Source: Archangium gephyra (GTDB lineage Bacteria; Myxococcota; Myxococcia; Myxococcales; Myxococcaceae). From it: a DNA stretch of 64,000 nt. Positions 54,510-62,982 of the stretch are shown here, piece after piece. Where the stretch lies: assembly GCA_003243425.1 (NCBI GenBank), contig QFQP01000036.1, forward strand, positions 1 through 64,000, read 5' to 3'. The position numbers and the translations under genes were made by a program. Under the pieces are notes generated by a model. That model searched no databases. It saw only the letters and a list, made by a program, of their open reading frames with translations, and had not been told where the DNA came from. Position 1 is the first letter of the stretch; each line of letters opens with the position of its first letter.

Positions 54510-55493
54510 TCAGCCCATGGAGATGCGGTTTTTCCGCGGCTTGGCGGGCGTCGGCGCGTCGAAGCGATCGCCGCCTGCTTCCTGGGCGCGCTTGAGCGCT
54601 GCCGACGCTTCGCGCACCAGGCCTCCGAAGCTGACCGGGTCTTTCGTGTCTCTGGCCGGCCCCGTGGGGTCGAAGTTGGCCACCCCCACCGACACCGTGC
54701 CGTCGGGGAAGGTCTCGAGCGTCTTGAGCTTCTGCACCACGCGCTCGGCCACCACGGTCGCGCCCTTGAGCGGCGTGTGCGGCAGGAACAGCAGGTACTT
54801 GTCTTCGGCGAACGGCATCGCCACGTCGATGTCGCGCAGCAGGGCCGACAACACCTCGAGCGACTCGGAGCGGATGGCTGCCGACTGGAACTCCGGCGCC
54901 GCCTCACCCAGCGAGGCCTTCAGGTTGTCGAGCGACACCAACAGCAGCGCCACCGGGTACTGGTAGCGCTTGCTGCGTTTGACCTCGAGCAGCATGTACT
55001 TCTTGAAGAAGGCCTCATCGGGGGCGTTGATGCCCACCGGCGAAGGCGCGGCCTTGATGGCGGGCCTGGGCGTCGTCTTCTTGAGCGCCTCGAACTTCGC
55101 CTGCAGGTCCTTCAGCTGCGCGGCGAGCGTGTTGAGGCGGGTGACGGCCTGCACCACACCCAACACGTGGTGCTTCTTGAGCGGGCCGACGACGAAGCCA
55201 TCGGCGCCGGCTTCGCGCGCGCGGTCATGGGCGCGCTCGACCTCACTCGCGGGGTAGGCCAGCACCACCGCGGTCTCGGGCGCCTGCTTGCGAACCTGCG
55301 GCGCCAGCAATTCGCCGTCGAACAGCTCGTTGACGGCGGCGATCAACACGTCGGGAGGCCGCGCGCGCACGGTCTGCACGGCTTCGTCGAAATAGGTGAC
55401 CACCTGCACTTCGGCCCAGCCGGCGAGGAACTTCCTCAACGCGGCGGCGATGGGTGCCGAGGGTTCGGCGACGAGAATGCGCGGCTGTGCCAC
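54510..55493 (-). CDS. Degenerate REC-GGDEF protein
   Basis: The 327-residue protein has a receiver fold (1-120) whose phosphoacceptor position is Ala (DVLIAAVNELFDG instead of LLDV), lacks the acidic pair after strand 1 (ILVAEPS) and lacks the conserved Lys (VVGPLK), so it cannot be phosphorylated in the usual way. The second half (about 165-310) has the GGDEF-domain layout but the signature is AEDKY (MPFAEDKYLLFLP), so cyclase activity is not expected. A linker of Lys/Pro/Ala residues joins them. A c-di-GMP or protein-binding role, such as a developmental or motility regulator, is the likely function. Confidence 0.82.
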   Translation of the reverse strand: MAQPRILVAEPSAPIAAALRKFLAGWAEVQVVTYFDEAVQTVRARPPDVLIAAVNELFDGELLAPQVRKQAPETAVVLAYPASEVERAHDRAREAGADGFVVGPLKKHHVLGVVQAVTRLNTLAAQLKDLQAKFEALKKTTPRPAIKAAPSPVGINAPDEAFFKKYMLLEVKRSKRYQYPVALLLVSLDNLKASLGEAAPEFQSAAIRSESLEVLSALLRDIDVAMPFAEDKYLLFLPHTPLKGATVVAERVVQKLKTLETFPDGTVSVGVANFDPTGPARDTKDPVSFGGLVREASAALKRAQEAGGDRFDAPTPAKPRKNRISMG

Positions 55494-55516
55494 GGCGGTC
55501 CCCCGAAGGTGCGAAC

Positions 55517-56080
55517 TCAGACCTCGAGCACTTCCTTTTCCTTCTTGGCCACCACGTCGTCGACCTGCGCGATGCCGGCGTCGGTCTCCTTCTGCACCTT
55601 CTCTTCAGCGCGCTTCTTGTCGTCCTCGGTGATGACCTTGTCCTTCAGCGCGTTCTTGATCTTGTCGTTGGCTTCCTGGCGGTACTTGCGAATGGCGACC
55701 TTGTGGTCTTCGCCGGTCGACTTCACCTGCTTGGCGATCTCCTTGCGGCGCTGCTCGGTGAGCGGAGGAATCGGGAGGCGGATGATCTCGCCGTCGTTCT
55801 GCGGCGTGAGCCCGAGGTTGGCCTCGAGCAGCGCCTTCTCGATGTCGCGGATGATGCTCTTGTCCCACGGCTTGACGGTGATGAGGCGCGGCTCGGGCAC
55901 GGCGACCGCGGCGGTCTGCGCCAGCGGCGTGGGCGTGCCGTAGAAGCTCACGCGAACACCGTCGAGCATCGCGGCGTTGGCGCGGCCCGTGCGGATCTTC
56001 GTCATCTGCTGCTTGAGGGCTTCGATCGACTTCTTGATCGACTCCGACAGGTTCTTCACCGCGTCGTCATGCACCGCCAT
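55517..56080 (-). CDS. frr: Ribosome recycling factor
   Basis: The 187-residue protein has the RRF signature blocks: SIEALKQQMTKIRTGRANAAMLDGVRVSFYG, VKPWDKSIIRDIEKALLEANLGL, IIRLPIPPLTEQRRKEIAKQVK, and VRKYRQEANDKIKNALKDK in slightly modified form. Standard length is about 185. It separates ribosomal subunits after termination. It is downstream of pyrH by 39 bp, keeping the usual gene order. Confidence 0.96.
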   Translation of the reverse strand: MAVHDDAVKNLSESIKKSIEALKQQMTKIRTGRANAAMLDGVRVSFYGTPTPLAQTAAVAVPEPRLITVKPWDKSIIRDIEKALLEANLGLTPQNDGEIIRLPIPPLTEQRRKEIAKQVKSTGEDHKVAIRKYRQEANDKIKNALKDKVITEDDKKRAEEKVQKETDAGIAQVDDVVAKKEKEVLEV

Positions 56081-56119
56081 GGCTCGTTCCTCTTTGGTTT
56101 GAGTGGGGTTGAGAGTTCT

Positions 56120-56869
56120 TCAGGCCAGCGCAGTTTCACCGGCGCCGACCACCGTGCCGATGTCTCCGGGCGAGAGCACCGCGCGGCCGATGTTGCCCTT
56201 CTCCGTCATGTCGAACACCACGATGGGCAACTTGTTGTCCATGCACAGCGAGATGGCCGTGGAGTCCATCACGTTGAGGTTGTTCTTGAGCACGTCCATG
56301 TACGTGACCGTGCGGTACCGGCGGGCCGCCGGGTTCTTCTTGGGGTCCGAGTCGTAGACCCCGTCGACCTTGGTGGCCTTGAGAATGACCTCGGCGTTGA
56401 TCTCCATGGCGCGCAGCGACGCGGCCGTGTCGGTCGTGAAGTACGGGTTGCCGGTGCCCGCCGCGAAGATGACGATGCGGCCCTTCTCGAGGTGCCGCAC
56501 CGCGCGCCGCCGAATGTAGGGCTCGGCGATCTGCTCCATCTTGATGGCCGAGAGCACGCGGGTCGAACCACCCTGCTTCTCGAGCGAGTCCTGCAGCGCG
56601 AGGCAGTTGATGCAGGTGGCGAGCATGCCCATGTAGTCGGCGCTCGCCCGGTCCATGCCCGTGGTCGCACCCTGCACGCCGCGAAAGATGTTGCCGCCGC
56701 CGATGACGATGGCGACCTCCACACCGGCCGCTGTCAGTTCCATCACTTCGGTGGCGATGCGCGAGAGCGTGTGCGGGTGAATTCCGTACTTCTCGTCGCC
56801 CATCAGCGCCTCTCCCGACAGCTTGAGGAGAATCCGCTTGTAGCCGCCCGTCTTCACTTGGGTCGCCAT
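56120..56869 (-). CDS. pyrH: Uridylate kinase (UMP kinase)
   Basis: The 249-residue product from ATG 56869 belongs to the amino acid kinase fold and phosphorylates UMP to UDP. Key blocks are RILLKLSGEALMGDEKYGI, VAIVIGGGNIFRG, DYMGMLATCINCLALQD, VIFAAGTGNPYFTTDTAASLRA and KNNLNVMDSTAISLCMDN, all typical of bacterial PyrH. It sits upstream of frr. The tsf-pyrH adjacency expected in most bacteria is broken by the AT-hook and sigma/anti-sigma genes. Confidence 0.96.
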   Translation of the reverse strand: MATQVKTGGYKRILLKLSGEALMGDEKYGIHPHTLSRIATEVMELTAAGVEVAIVIGGGNIFRGVQGATTGMDRASADYMGMLATCINCLALQDSLEKQGGSTRVLSAIKMEQIAEPYIRRRAVRHLEKGRIVIFAAGTGNPYFTTDTAASLRAMEINAEVILKATKVDGVYDSDPKKNPAARRYRTVTYMDVLKNNLNVMDSTAISLCMDNKLPIVVFDMTEKGNIGRAVLSPGDIGTVVGAGETALA

Positions 56870-56933
56870 GGCGAAAGCGGCTTTACCGCAAAAGAAAACG
56901 AGCGGGCTTGAATTTGTCCGATTGCGGCGGAAA

Positions 56934-57392
56934 TCAGGCCGACTGCGCGGCCTGCGCGTCACCGAAGAGCGCGTCGGTCGCAGATTCCTTGCGCGGGCGG
57001 CCCCGCTTCTTCGGTCCATCGACCGGCGGCGTGACCGACGGCTCCGACACCGACGACGTTGCACTCTGCGTCGCCACGCGGCGCAAGCGCGGCAGGCTCA
57101 CCGTCGCGACCTTCTCGGCGAGCTGCTCGTCGGCTTCGGCGAAGACCTTCAGGTACGCCAGCAGCCGGTGACCCTTCTTGAGCAGCGCTTCGTGCTCGTC
57201 GTCGAGCGCGGTGCGCACCGCCTGCTGCTGCGCCTCGATGTGCATCAATTCGAGGTGCCGCTCCTTCACGCGGGCCACCGCGTCTTGCAGCGAAGCCACG
57301 TCGAGGTCGGGAAAGCGCACGTCGGGCAACGACGAGAAGAGCTGCAGCAGACGCTGGAGCTCTGCGGGAAGAAGTTCGGTGTCTGAGGTCAT
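56934..57392 (-). CDS. Hypothetical helical protein with AT-hook-like C-terminus
   Basis: From ATG 57392 the product has 152 residues. The N-terminal two thirds are helical (LPAELQRLLQLFSSLPDVRFP, LDVASLQDAVARVKERHLELMHIEAQQQAVRTAL, LLAYLKVFAEADEQ). Residues near 130 carry PKKRGRPRKESA, a canonical AT-hook core (GRP flanked by basics). A minor-groove DNA-binding role is inferred; no other domain was recognised. It lies upstream of pyrH on the same strand and a LexA-box-like dyad sits 15 bp ahead of its start. Confidence 0.7.
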   Translation of the reverse strand: MTSDTELLPAELQRLLQLFSSLPDVRFPDLDVASLQDAVARVKERHLELMHIEAQQQAVRTALDDEHEALLKKGHRLLAYLKVFAEADEQLAEKVATVSLPRLRRVATQSATSSVSEPSVTPPVDGPKKRGRPRKESATDALFGDAQAAQSA

Positions 57393-57406
57393 GCAGCGCC
57401 TCATAG

Positions 57407-57422
57407 CTGAACTCATGTTCAG
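57407..57422. promoter_or_regulatory. LexA/SOS-box-like dyad
   Basis: CTGAAC-TCAT-GTTCAG is a perfect 6-bp inverted repeat with the GAAC-N4-GTTC core of Gram-positive SOS boxes. It also matches 14 of 17 positions of the Myxococcus LexA consensus I recall (CTRHAMRYBYGTTCAGS). It lies between the divergent AT-hook gene and the ECF sigma gene, so it may control one or both after DNA damage. Starts further upstream in either gene would run into it, which favours the shorter starts chosen. Confidence 0.55.
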
Positions 57423-57481
57423 TGTCGAAAATTCGGCCGCGAACCTTTTTCCGGCTCGTGCATGTCACTCCGGTCCACGCC

Positions 57482-58051
57482 GTGTCACCCGAACTTCTCC
57501 AGCAGGCGCAACGAGGTGAGGCCACTGCGCGCGAGGCGTTCTTGCGTGAAGTCGGCCCCTCGGTGGCCTCGCTCATTCACCGGCTGGGCGCTCGGCGCGA
57601 CGTCGAAGACCAGCTCCAGGAGATCTTCGCGCACCTGCTGGAGGTGCTGCCGCGCTTCGACCCCCGAGGTCCCGCGCAGCTGTCGACGTGGGTGTTCACG
57701 GTGACGCATCGGTGGCTGCTCATGCAGCGGCGGAAGGCCACGCTGACGCTGGTGCCGATCGACGGTGGGCTCACGAAGGCCGCGCCGGGCGCCGATGCCG
57801 TCGAGCACGTCGCCAACAGAGAGCTCCACGCGCTGCTCGAAGCCGAACTCTCGAAGCTGCCCGACGAGCTGCGCCGCGTGTTCGTCCTCACGCAGCTGCA
57901 TCAACAACCGCTCGAGGCGGTGGCGCAGGCCGAAGGCGTTCCACTCGGCACCGTGAAGTCGCGGCTGCATCGCGCGCGTGCGCAGCTGGTGCTCAAGCTC
58001 GGGCCGGCCCTCGACCGCGCGCCCTCAGGAGGTGGACGTGTTGCGTCCTGA
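57482..58051 (+). CDS. ECF sigma factor (sigma-70 family)
   Basis: From GTG 57482 the 189-residue protein reads VSPELLQQAQRGEATAREAFLREVG, then region 2 (DQLQEIFAHLLEVLPRFDPR, QLSTWVFTVTHRWLLMQRR) and region 4 (LSKLPDELRRVFVLTQLHQQPL, AQAEGVPLGTVKSRLHRARAQL). Region 3 is absent. Earlier GTG starts at 57422 and 57458 exist; 57482 is favoured by the family-like N-terminus. Its 3' end overlaps the following anti-sigma fusion gene by 14 bp. Confidence 0.85.
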   Translation: MSPELLQQAQRGEATAREAFLREVGPSVASLIHRLGARRDVEDQLQEIFAHLLEVLPRFDPRGPAQLSTWVFTVTHRWLLMQRRKATLTLVPIDGGLTKAAPGADAVEHVANRELHALLEAELSKLPDELRRVFVLTQLHQQPLEAVAQAEGVPLGTVKSRLHRARAQLVLKLGPALDRAPSGGGRVAS

Positions 58052-59663
58052 ACAAGTGGAGCGGCTCTCGCAGCTGCTCAACGGCGAGCTGTCTGACGCC
58101 GAGGCCGAAGCGCTGCACGCCGAGCTCGCGCGCAACCCCGCGTTGATGCAGGCGTGGGAGCGGCTGCTGTCGCTCGAGCAGCTGAGCGCCTCGTTGCCCC
58201 CGCCGGTGGACGCGTCGGTGGTGCACGCCATCGCCACGCGCACCGCGAGGCCGCGCCGGAGCCGGACACCGTATTTCTCTGCGCTCGCCGCGGCGGTGCT
58301 GCTCTCGACGCTGTGGTTCGCGCGTCGAGACGTGCCGGTGGAGGTGACGAAGACGAACGACGTCACCGCTGCCGTGCGCACGCTCGAAGGCACCGAGCTC
58401 GTCGACGAAGGCGACGCGCACTACCGGCTGGTGCGCGGCACCGTGCTGGTCGACGGCGACGCGCACGTGACCGCGAACGGCGAGAACTTCGACGTTCACG
58501 GCCGCGCGCTCATCACCACCGAACCTTCCGAAGCACTCGCGCATGTCACTGACCTCGTCACTCCAACCAACGAGGTCGAAGACATGATTCGAGATGCGAA
58601 GTCGCAGTGGGCTCCCGCGGTCGTCGCGGTGATGGTGTTCACCGGTTCCGTGCAGGCCGCCGACAAGATCCACGCGGGCACGTCGTTCAGCAAACCCGCG
58701 AAGGCGAAGGCGCTGCCTGCGCCCGAGGTGTTGAACGCGCGCGTGCTGGAAGGCGTCACGCCGCCGCCGCCCATGCAGGTCGTGAACGTGAGCGGGCTCA
58801 ACAAGGCGGTCATCGCGCAGGGCACGGCGATCTCCGGCTGTTACGAGCGCGAGTTGAAGAACGACCTCACGCTCGGCGGCGAGCTCACCGTGCTGCTCAC
58901 GCTGGCGCGAGACGGTCGCTTGCTGGAGTCGACGGTGTCGCCGAAGTCGACGTTGCAGCATCTGGGCGTTCAACAGTGCGTGTTGGGCGCCATGCAGCAG
59001 GTGAAGTTCCCGCCACTCAAGGACGTGGCGAGCGCGCAGCTCTCGTACACGCTGGGCTTCTCGCGGCGCGGTGAGGGCGGCAGCGAGCTCACGCTCCCCG
59101 CCGACGGCGATTGCGACAAGTGCACCTACGTGAACGATCGCACCGAGAAGGTCACCGTCGAGCTCGGCACGTCTCCGAGCATCGGCCCCGCCGACGCGAA
59201 GGTCACCGTGGTGTTGTTCAGCGAAGCGGAGTGCAGCTTCTGCATTCAGGCCCACGGCGTGCTGCGCGAGTTGATGAAGCAGTACGAGGGCCGCGTTCGC
59301 TTCGTCTACAAACACCACCCGCTGGCCTTCCACGCCGGTGCGCGCCCCGCAGCCATCGCGCTGCAGGCCGCCGCCGCCCAGGGCCGCTTCTGGGACATGT
59401 TGAACATGACCTACGACGCGCCGGTGTCTGCCGAGACGGGGCTGTACGACGCGCAGGCGCGCGCCCTCGGGCTCGACCTGCAGCGCTACCGCCGCGACGT
59501 CGAAGCACCGGCCACCGCCGCCGCCGTCGACGCGGATTCGGCGCAGGCCACCAGGCTCGGGTTGAAAGGCGTGCCCGCGTGGGTGGTGAACGGCCGCGAG
59601 ATCGTCGGCCACCGACCGCTCGAGGTGATGCGCGAGACCATCGACGCCGAGTTGAAGAAGTGA
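58038..59663 (+). CDS. Anti-sigma / FecR-like / AgmX / DsbA-like fusion
   Basis: GTG 58038 has a perfect AGGAGG five bases away. The 541-residue protein begins with a short cytoplasmic anti-sigma-like helical domain (1-60, LSQLLNGELSDAEAEALHAELARNPALMQAWERL), a TM helix (79-94), a FecR-like beta domain (about 98-165), a second hydrophobic segment (191-208, ending SVQAADK, a signal-peptidase-like site), an AgmX-type C-terminal domain (about 262-342, with C268 and C314), and a DsbA-like thioredoxin domain with C399-S-F-C402. M183 (58584) begins MIRDAKSQWAPAVVAVMVF, a signal-peptide-like start, preceded by GAGG at 8 bases, so an independent secreted AgmX-DsbA product may also be made. It is coupled to the ECF sigma gene. 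Confidence 0.82.
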   Translation: MLRPEQVERLSQLLNGELSDAEAEALHAELARNPALMQAWERLLSLEQLSASLPPPVDASVVHAIATRTARPRRSRTPYFSALAAAVLLSTLWFARRDVPVEVTKTNDVTAAVRTLEGTELVDEGDAHYRLVRGTVLVDGDAHVTANGENFDVHGRALITTEPSEALAHVTDLVTPTNEVEDMIRDAKSQWAPAVVAVMVFTGSVQAADKIHAGTSFSKPAKAKALPAPEVLNARVLEGVTPPPPMQVVNVSGLNKAVIAQGTAISGCYERELKNDLTLGGELTVLLTLARDGRLLESTVSPKSTLQHLGVQQCVLGAMQQVKFPPLKDVASAQLSYTLGFSRRGEGGSELTLPADGDCDKCTYVNDRTEKVTVELGTSPSIGPADAKVTVVLFSEAECSFCIQAHGVLRELMKQYEGRVRFVYKHHPLAFHAGARPAAIALQAAAAQGRFWDMLNMTYDAPVSAETGLYDAQARALGLDLQRYRRDVEAPATAAAVDADSAQATRLGLKGVPAWVVNGREIVGHRPLEVMRETIDAELKK

Positions 59664-59680
59664 AGCCCTAGAAATGAAAC

Positions 59681-59709
59681 GAGCGGCCCGGAGTGAACCC
59701 GGACCGCTC
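59681..59709 (-). terminator. Rho-independent terminator of the rpsB-tsf transcript
   Basis: GAGCGG-C-CCGG pairs with CCGG-A-CCGCTC around a short loop (AGTGAAC). On the minus strand the stem is followed by GTTTCATTTC, a T-rich tail, so it best ends transcription of tsf. It lies between two convergent genes and may also slow transcripts of the anti-sigma fusion from the other side, but the plus-strand flank lacks a T-tract. Confidence 0.65.
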
Positions 59710-59732
59710 GTGAACTCCGACGAAGACGAGCC

Positions 59733-60785
59733 TTACGCCTTGAGCGTCGCGGCGACTTCCGCGGCGAGGTCGGTCTTCACCTTCTCGATGCCTTCGCCCA
59801 CTTCGAGGCGGGCGACGCGGCCGACGGTCAACGTCGCGCCGACCTTCTTGCCGGCTTCGGCGACGAGGTCCTTCACCTTCTTGCTGTCGTCCTTCACCCA
59901 GAGCTGATCGACGAGGCAGTTGTTCTCGTAGAACTTCTCGAGCTTGCCGCCGATGATCTTGTCCCACATCGCTTCGGGCTTGGTGATCTGCTCGCGCTTG
60001 ACGATCTGCTCGACCGGAACCTTCTCGAGCTTGCCGGAGATCTCGACCATCAGCTTCTCGGCGTCTTCGGTGCGGAGAATGCCGGTGCGCGCCGGGCCGT
60101 CCTTGATGGTGAAGCGCCACGTGTTCTGCAGTTCGTCCTTGTACAGACGCTTCTCCTGCTCGACGGTCTCCGCGGGGACCTGATCACGCGTGACCCACTG
60201 GGGCTTCATCGCCGCCAGCTGCATCGCCAGCTCGCCGGCGAGGGCCCTGGCGTCGGCGTTGTTGCTGCCGAGAATCTCGACGAGCGCGCCGATCTTCTCG
60301 TTGGAGTGCAGGTAGCTGCCGATGGCGCCGGCGCCTTCGACCTGCAGACGCGCAAAGCGGCGCACCGTGAGCTTCTCGCCGATGGTGGCGATCTTCTCGG
60401 TGACCAGCTCGCCGACCGTCTTGCTGCCCTCGAACGCCTGGGTGAGCAGCGCGGTGATGTCGGCCGGGTTGTGCTGACCGACGTGCTTCACGAGGCCCGC
60501 CGTGAGCTTCACGAACTCGGCGTTCTTCGCCACGAAGTCGGTCTCGGCGTTCACCTCGACGAGCACGCCCAGCTGGCCGTCTTCCGACACCGCGAGGCCG
60601 ATGAGGCCTTCAGCGGCGACGCGGTCGCCCTTCTTCTCGGCCTTGGCCGCGCCCTTCTTGCGGAGGATCTCTTCGGCCTTGGCGAAATCGCCCGCCGACT
60701 CCGTGAGGGCCTTCTTGCAATCCATCATGCCCGCGCCGGTCTTCTCGCGGAGTTCCTTCACCATCGCAGCGCTGATCTCAGCCAT
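59733..60785 (-). CDS. tsf: Translation elongation factor Ts
   Basis: The 350-residue protein has the EF-Ts N-terminal module (VKELREKTGAGMMDCKKALTE, then ILRKKGAAKAEKKGDR) and the core TDFVAKN with two homologous subdomains. It regenerates EF-Tu-GTP. Length exceeds the typical 280 or so: residues about 205-270 (EKRLYKDELQNTWRFTI..., VEISGKLEKVPVEQI) form an extra segment in the C-terminal subdomain. GGAG lies 8 bases upstream of ATG 60785. It follows rpsB, as expected. Confidence 0.94.
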   Translation of the reverse strand: MAEISAAMVKELREKTGAGMMDCKKALTESAGDFAKAEEILRKKGAAKAEKKGDRVAAEGLIGLAVSEDGQLGVLVEVNAETDFVAKNAEFVKLTAGLVKHVGQHNPADITALLTQAFEGSKTVGELVTEKIATIGEKLTVRRFARLQVEGAGAIGSYLHSNEKIGALVEILGSNNADARALAGELAMQLAAMKPQWVTRDQVPAETVEQEKRLYKDELQNTWRFTIKDGPARTGILRTEDAEKLMVEISGKLEKVPVEQIVKREQITKPEAMWDKIIGGKLEKFYENNCLVDQLWVKDDSKKVKDLVAEAGKKVGATLTVGRVARLEVGEGIEKVKTDLAAEVAATLKA

Positions 60786-60821
60786 GTGTGTGCTCCTTCA
60801 AAACGGTCGTTGAAAACAAAC

Positions 60822-60860
60822 GGAGCGCCGACTCGCGGTAACCGCACGAGCCGACGCTCC
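60822..60860 (-). terminator. Hairpin with T-tract between rpsB and tsf
   Basis: On the minus strand GGAGCG-T-CG-G-CTCG... pairs with the complementary CGAG-T-CG-GCGCTCC arm (with wobble pairs) around a short loop, then a T-rich GTTTGTTTTC follows. It looks like an intrinsic terminator or attenuator between rpsB and tsf. That may lower tsf transcription relative to rpsB or point to partial read-through. Confidence 0.6.
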
Positions 60861-60885
60861 AGAAAAGCAGGAAAGTCGATTCGGC

Positions 60886-61827
<942 letters not shown>

Positions 61828-62081
61828 GTGTTCTTCCTTGTGTGGCTTCAGGTTTCGCCGCCACGTCCCAGTTACGTGAAACCTCCGGCATCGACCCTCG
61901 ACCCCATGTCGAGAGCACCGTGGCCGGCTGGGCACGTGTGAGTATTTTTGCTGCCGTTCCTTCGAACGCTTTGATGCCTCGGCGCGCGATGAACGCGGGG
62001 GCGTGTAACAGGCTCTTCCCGGCGATCGCAAGCTTCTGGATCAGCCGCTCAGCCCAAGCAGTTTCAACTGGTTACAAGCAC

Positions 62082-62966
62082 TCAACGCTCGAAGACCAGC
62101 GGGAGTGTGACCTGACTCGGCGCCTTCGTCTTCGGGAAGGTCTGGCGCTTGAGCGCAAAGAGCACGGCGCGCACGAAGGGCTTGAGCGGCGTGACACCTC
62201 TCAGCGTGTCGGCCAGCACGCGCGCGTTCTCGACGCGGCCGTTCTTCACCGTGAAGCCGAGCGACAGCAGGCCTGCGACCTCGAGACCGTCTTCCAGCAG
62301 GGGCCCGATGGCGCCGGTCACTTCGTCGATGGCGCGCTGCAGGGCGGCGGTCGACAGCGGGCCCTCGATGAACGGGCGCGGCTGCACGAACCAGCCGTGA
62401 ATCACCAGCCGCCCTTCCCTCGGCTCCATGCTGCCTTCGACGCGACGCACGCCGTGCGGAATGCGCGGGTCGAAGGTGACGAGGCGATTGAACTTCGCCG
62501 GAATCTCCTCGAGCACTTCGGGCTCTTCGACGCCGCGCGTGCTGACGAAGCCCGACCAGAAATCGAGCACCTCGTCCTTGAGCAGCAGCGTCTCGCCACC
62601 ACGAAACGTGCGCCGTTGCCACGGCGTGAGCGAGAACACGAAGGCCAGCGGCCCGTGCGGCAGGTCACCATGCAGGCGCTGCTCGCAGCCGTTCACGTAG
62701 CAGCTGAGCCACGGCGGCGAGACGTCGTGACAACCGAGCGTGCGCCGGCCCCACCACACCAGTCGCTGGTGGAACGCGTCGTAGAGCTTCCGGGGGAAGT
62801 ACTCCCAGGCGGGCGTGCGCAGCGCCGTGTACTGGCCGGGCACGTTCCACAGGTCCCACACGAAGCGGTCGCCCGTGGCGCGACGCGCGTCGCTGAAGCG
62901 GGCCTCGAAATGTTCACGCAGCGGCTTCGCTTCGGGAGCGAAGCCGTCGACGACGAGCGTTCTCAT
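62082..62966 (-). CDS. 2-oxoglutarate/Fe(II) oxygenase, prolyl-hydroxylase-like
   Basis: The 294-residue protein has the iron triad H99-x-D101 (RLHGDLPHGPLAFVFSLT) and H171 (RIPHGVRRV), plus R186 (GRLVIHGW) as the probable 2-oxoglutarate-binding Arg, in a double-stranded beta-helix order. FRGGETLLL and DFWSGF are typical of the P4Hc/Tpa1-like oxygenase group. The C-terminal 90 residues (LLSLGFTVKNGRVENARVLADTLRG) form an extra AgmX- or cyclophilin-like beta domain. It hydroxylates an unknown, probably protein, substrate. It lies upstream of the rpsB operon but on the same strand, separated by about 250 bp. Confidence 0.82.
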   Translation of the reverse strand: MRTLVVDGFAPEAKPLREHFEARFSDARRATGDRFVWDLWNVPGQYTALRTPAWEYFPRKLYDAFHQRLVWWGRRTLGCHDVSPPWLSCYVNGCEQRLHGDLPHGPLAFVFSLTPWQRRTFRGGETLLLKDEVLDFWSGFVSTRGVEEPEVLEEIPAKFNRLVTFDPRIPHGVRRVEGSMEPREGRLVIHGWFVQPRPFIEGPLSTAALQRAIDEVTGAIGPLLEDGLEVAGLLSLGFTVKNGRVENARVLADTLRGVTPLKPFVRAVLFALKRQTFPKTKAPSQVTLPLVFER

Positions 62967-62982
62967 GCCGTCGCGAACTACC

